Positions 6,292 to 6,717 of a DNA stretch of 6,717 bases are shown here, piece after piece (the first letter of the stretch is position 1; every line of letters begins with the position of its first letter). Where the stretch lies: positions 1 to 6,717 of the forward strand of contig CAKOLP010000048.1 in NCBI GenBank assembly GCA_934096025.1, in the 5' to 3' direction. The notes beneath the pieces are model-generated. The model was not told the origin of the DNA, ran no database searches, and saw nothing but the letters and a program-made list of their open reading frames with translations. The position numbers and the translations under genes were made by a program. This DNA is from an uncultured Bacilli bacterium (lineage in GTDB: Bacteria > Bacillota_I > Bacilli_A > RF39 > UBA660).

Positions 6292-6717
6292 TTATTCACC
6301 TAACCCATCTTCATTTAAATCTTCAAGATCTCCTGGAAACTCAAGATCATCTAAATTATCACTTTCAAAATCATCAATATCTTCTTCTTCTAAAGGTGTA
6401 TCTTCAACTTCTTCTTTTAAATCATTTGTTGTAACTTCAATTTCATCGATTCTAAAAGCATCTTTATCATCTTCATCTTCTTCAATGTCTTTGAATTCTA
6501 AAACATTATCTTCTTTATCTACAACTTGAACATCTAGTCCTAAAGCTTGGAATTCTTTAACTAATACTCGGAATGATTCTGGTACACCAGCTTGATCAAT
6601 TGTCTTACCTTTAACTAAAGCTTCATAAACTTTAACACGACCTGTGATATCGTCAGCTTTAACAGTTAATATTTCTTGTAATACGTGACTAGCACCATAA
6701 GCATATAATGCCCAAAC
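6292..6717 (-). CDS. rpoB: DNA-directed RNA polymerase subunit beta, C-terminal 141 residues (start outside window)
   Basis: The frame enters from the right edge and ends with TAA at 6294-6292. Its first residues, [20 protein letters not shown], match the end of the conserved RpoB core, where B. subtilis has [36 protein letters not shown] and [20 protein letters not shown] follow, the part of beta that packs against beta-prime at the clamp. After that comes a non-conserved tail of 68 residues, half of them (34) Asp or Glu and only four Lys or Arg. Low-complexity acidic tails occur in Firmicutes RpoB, but this one is long. The gene is upstream of rpoC in the usual order with a two-base gap. 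Being truncated by the window, its start, rifampicin-binding region and total length cannot be judged. Confidence 0.97.
   Translation of the reverse strand, partial: [141 protein letters not shown]
6296..6301 (-). promoter_or_regulatory. rpoC ribosome-binding site inside the end of rpoB
   Basis: The minus strand reads AGGTGA here, six bases before the rpoC ATG. It lies in the last codons of rpoB (TTA GGT GAA TAA), so ribosomes finishing rpoB cover the rpoC start region. This arrangement favours coupled, balanced synthesis of the two large subunits. Confidence 0.75.

Noticed and set aside
1..6717. Mycoplasma-type genetic code (TGA read as Trp)
   Set aside because: Tryptophans at conserved sites in CotE, CapA, RpoC and RpoB are encoded by TGG, and no in-frame TGA occurs in any gene. 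All four visible stops are TAA, so TGA use is not strictly proven, but nothing suggests reassignment.

Overview
The window is AT-rich, Firmicutes-type DNA, most likely from an uncultured spore-forming member of the Bacilli, although sequence alone cannot place it more closely. Three things point there. The rpoB-rpoC pair encodes a 1223-residue beta-prime subunit of Gram-positive size, without the large proteobacterial insertion. A clear homologue of the outer spore-coat morphogenetic protein CotE sits at the left edge. Codon use is strongly AT-biased, and all four visible stop codons are TAA. Tryptophan is read from TGG and no in-frame TGA appears in any gene, so the standard bacterial code fits better than the Mycoplasma code.

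Layout, left to right. Positions 1-709 (minus strand) hold cotE, starting at a TTG codon and cut off by the left edge; after the normal CotE core it carries an Asn/Lys/Ile/Glu-rich tail. A 70-90 bp divergent spacer follows, with a good sigma-A promoter facing right and an 11-bp direct repeat. A two-gene plus-strand operon comes next: a small HIT-family protein (792-1163) and, one base later, a membrane-anchored CapA-type metallophosphatase-fold protein (1165-2391). That operon ends in an intrinsic terminator whose loop contains the capA stop codon. About 200 bp of AT-rich DNA without a convincing gene separates it from the convergent rpoBC transcription unit. rpoC (2618-6289) ends in its own hairpin terminator, again with the stop codon at the loop. 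The 3' end of rpoB (6292-6717) runs off the right edge.

How the genes relate. rpoB and rpoC are the core RNA polymerase operon, with the rpoC ribosome-binding site lying inside the last codons of rpoB. The HIT and capA genes are probably co-transcribed, but no shared pathway can be read from the sequence. cotE would be expressed in the mother cell during sporulation and is transcribed away from everything else here. The most interesting item is this CotE, with its extended low-complexity tail and a position next to rpoBC. No mobile element, CRISPR array, tRNA or rRNA was seen.
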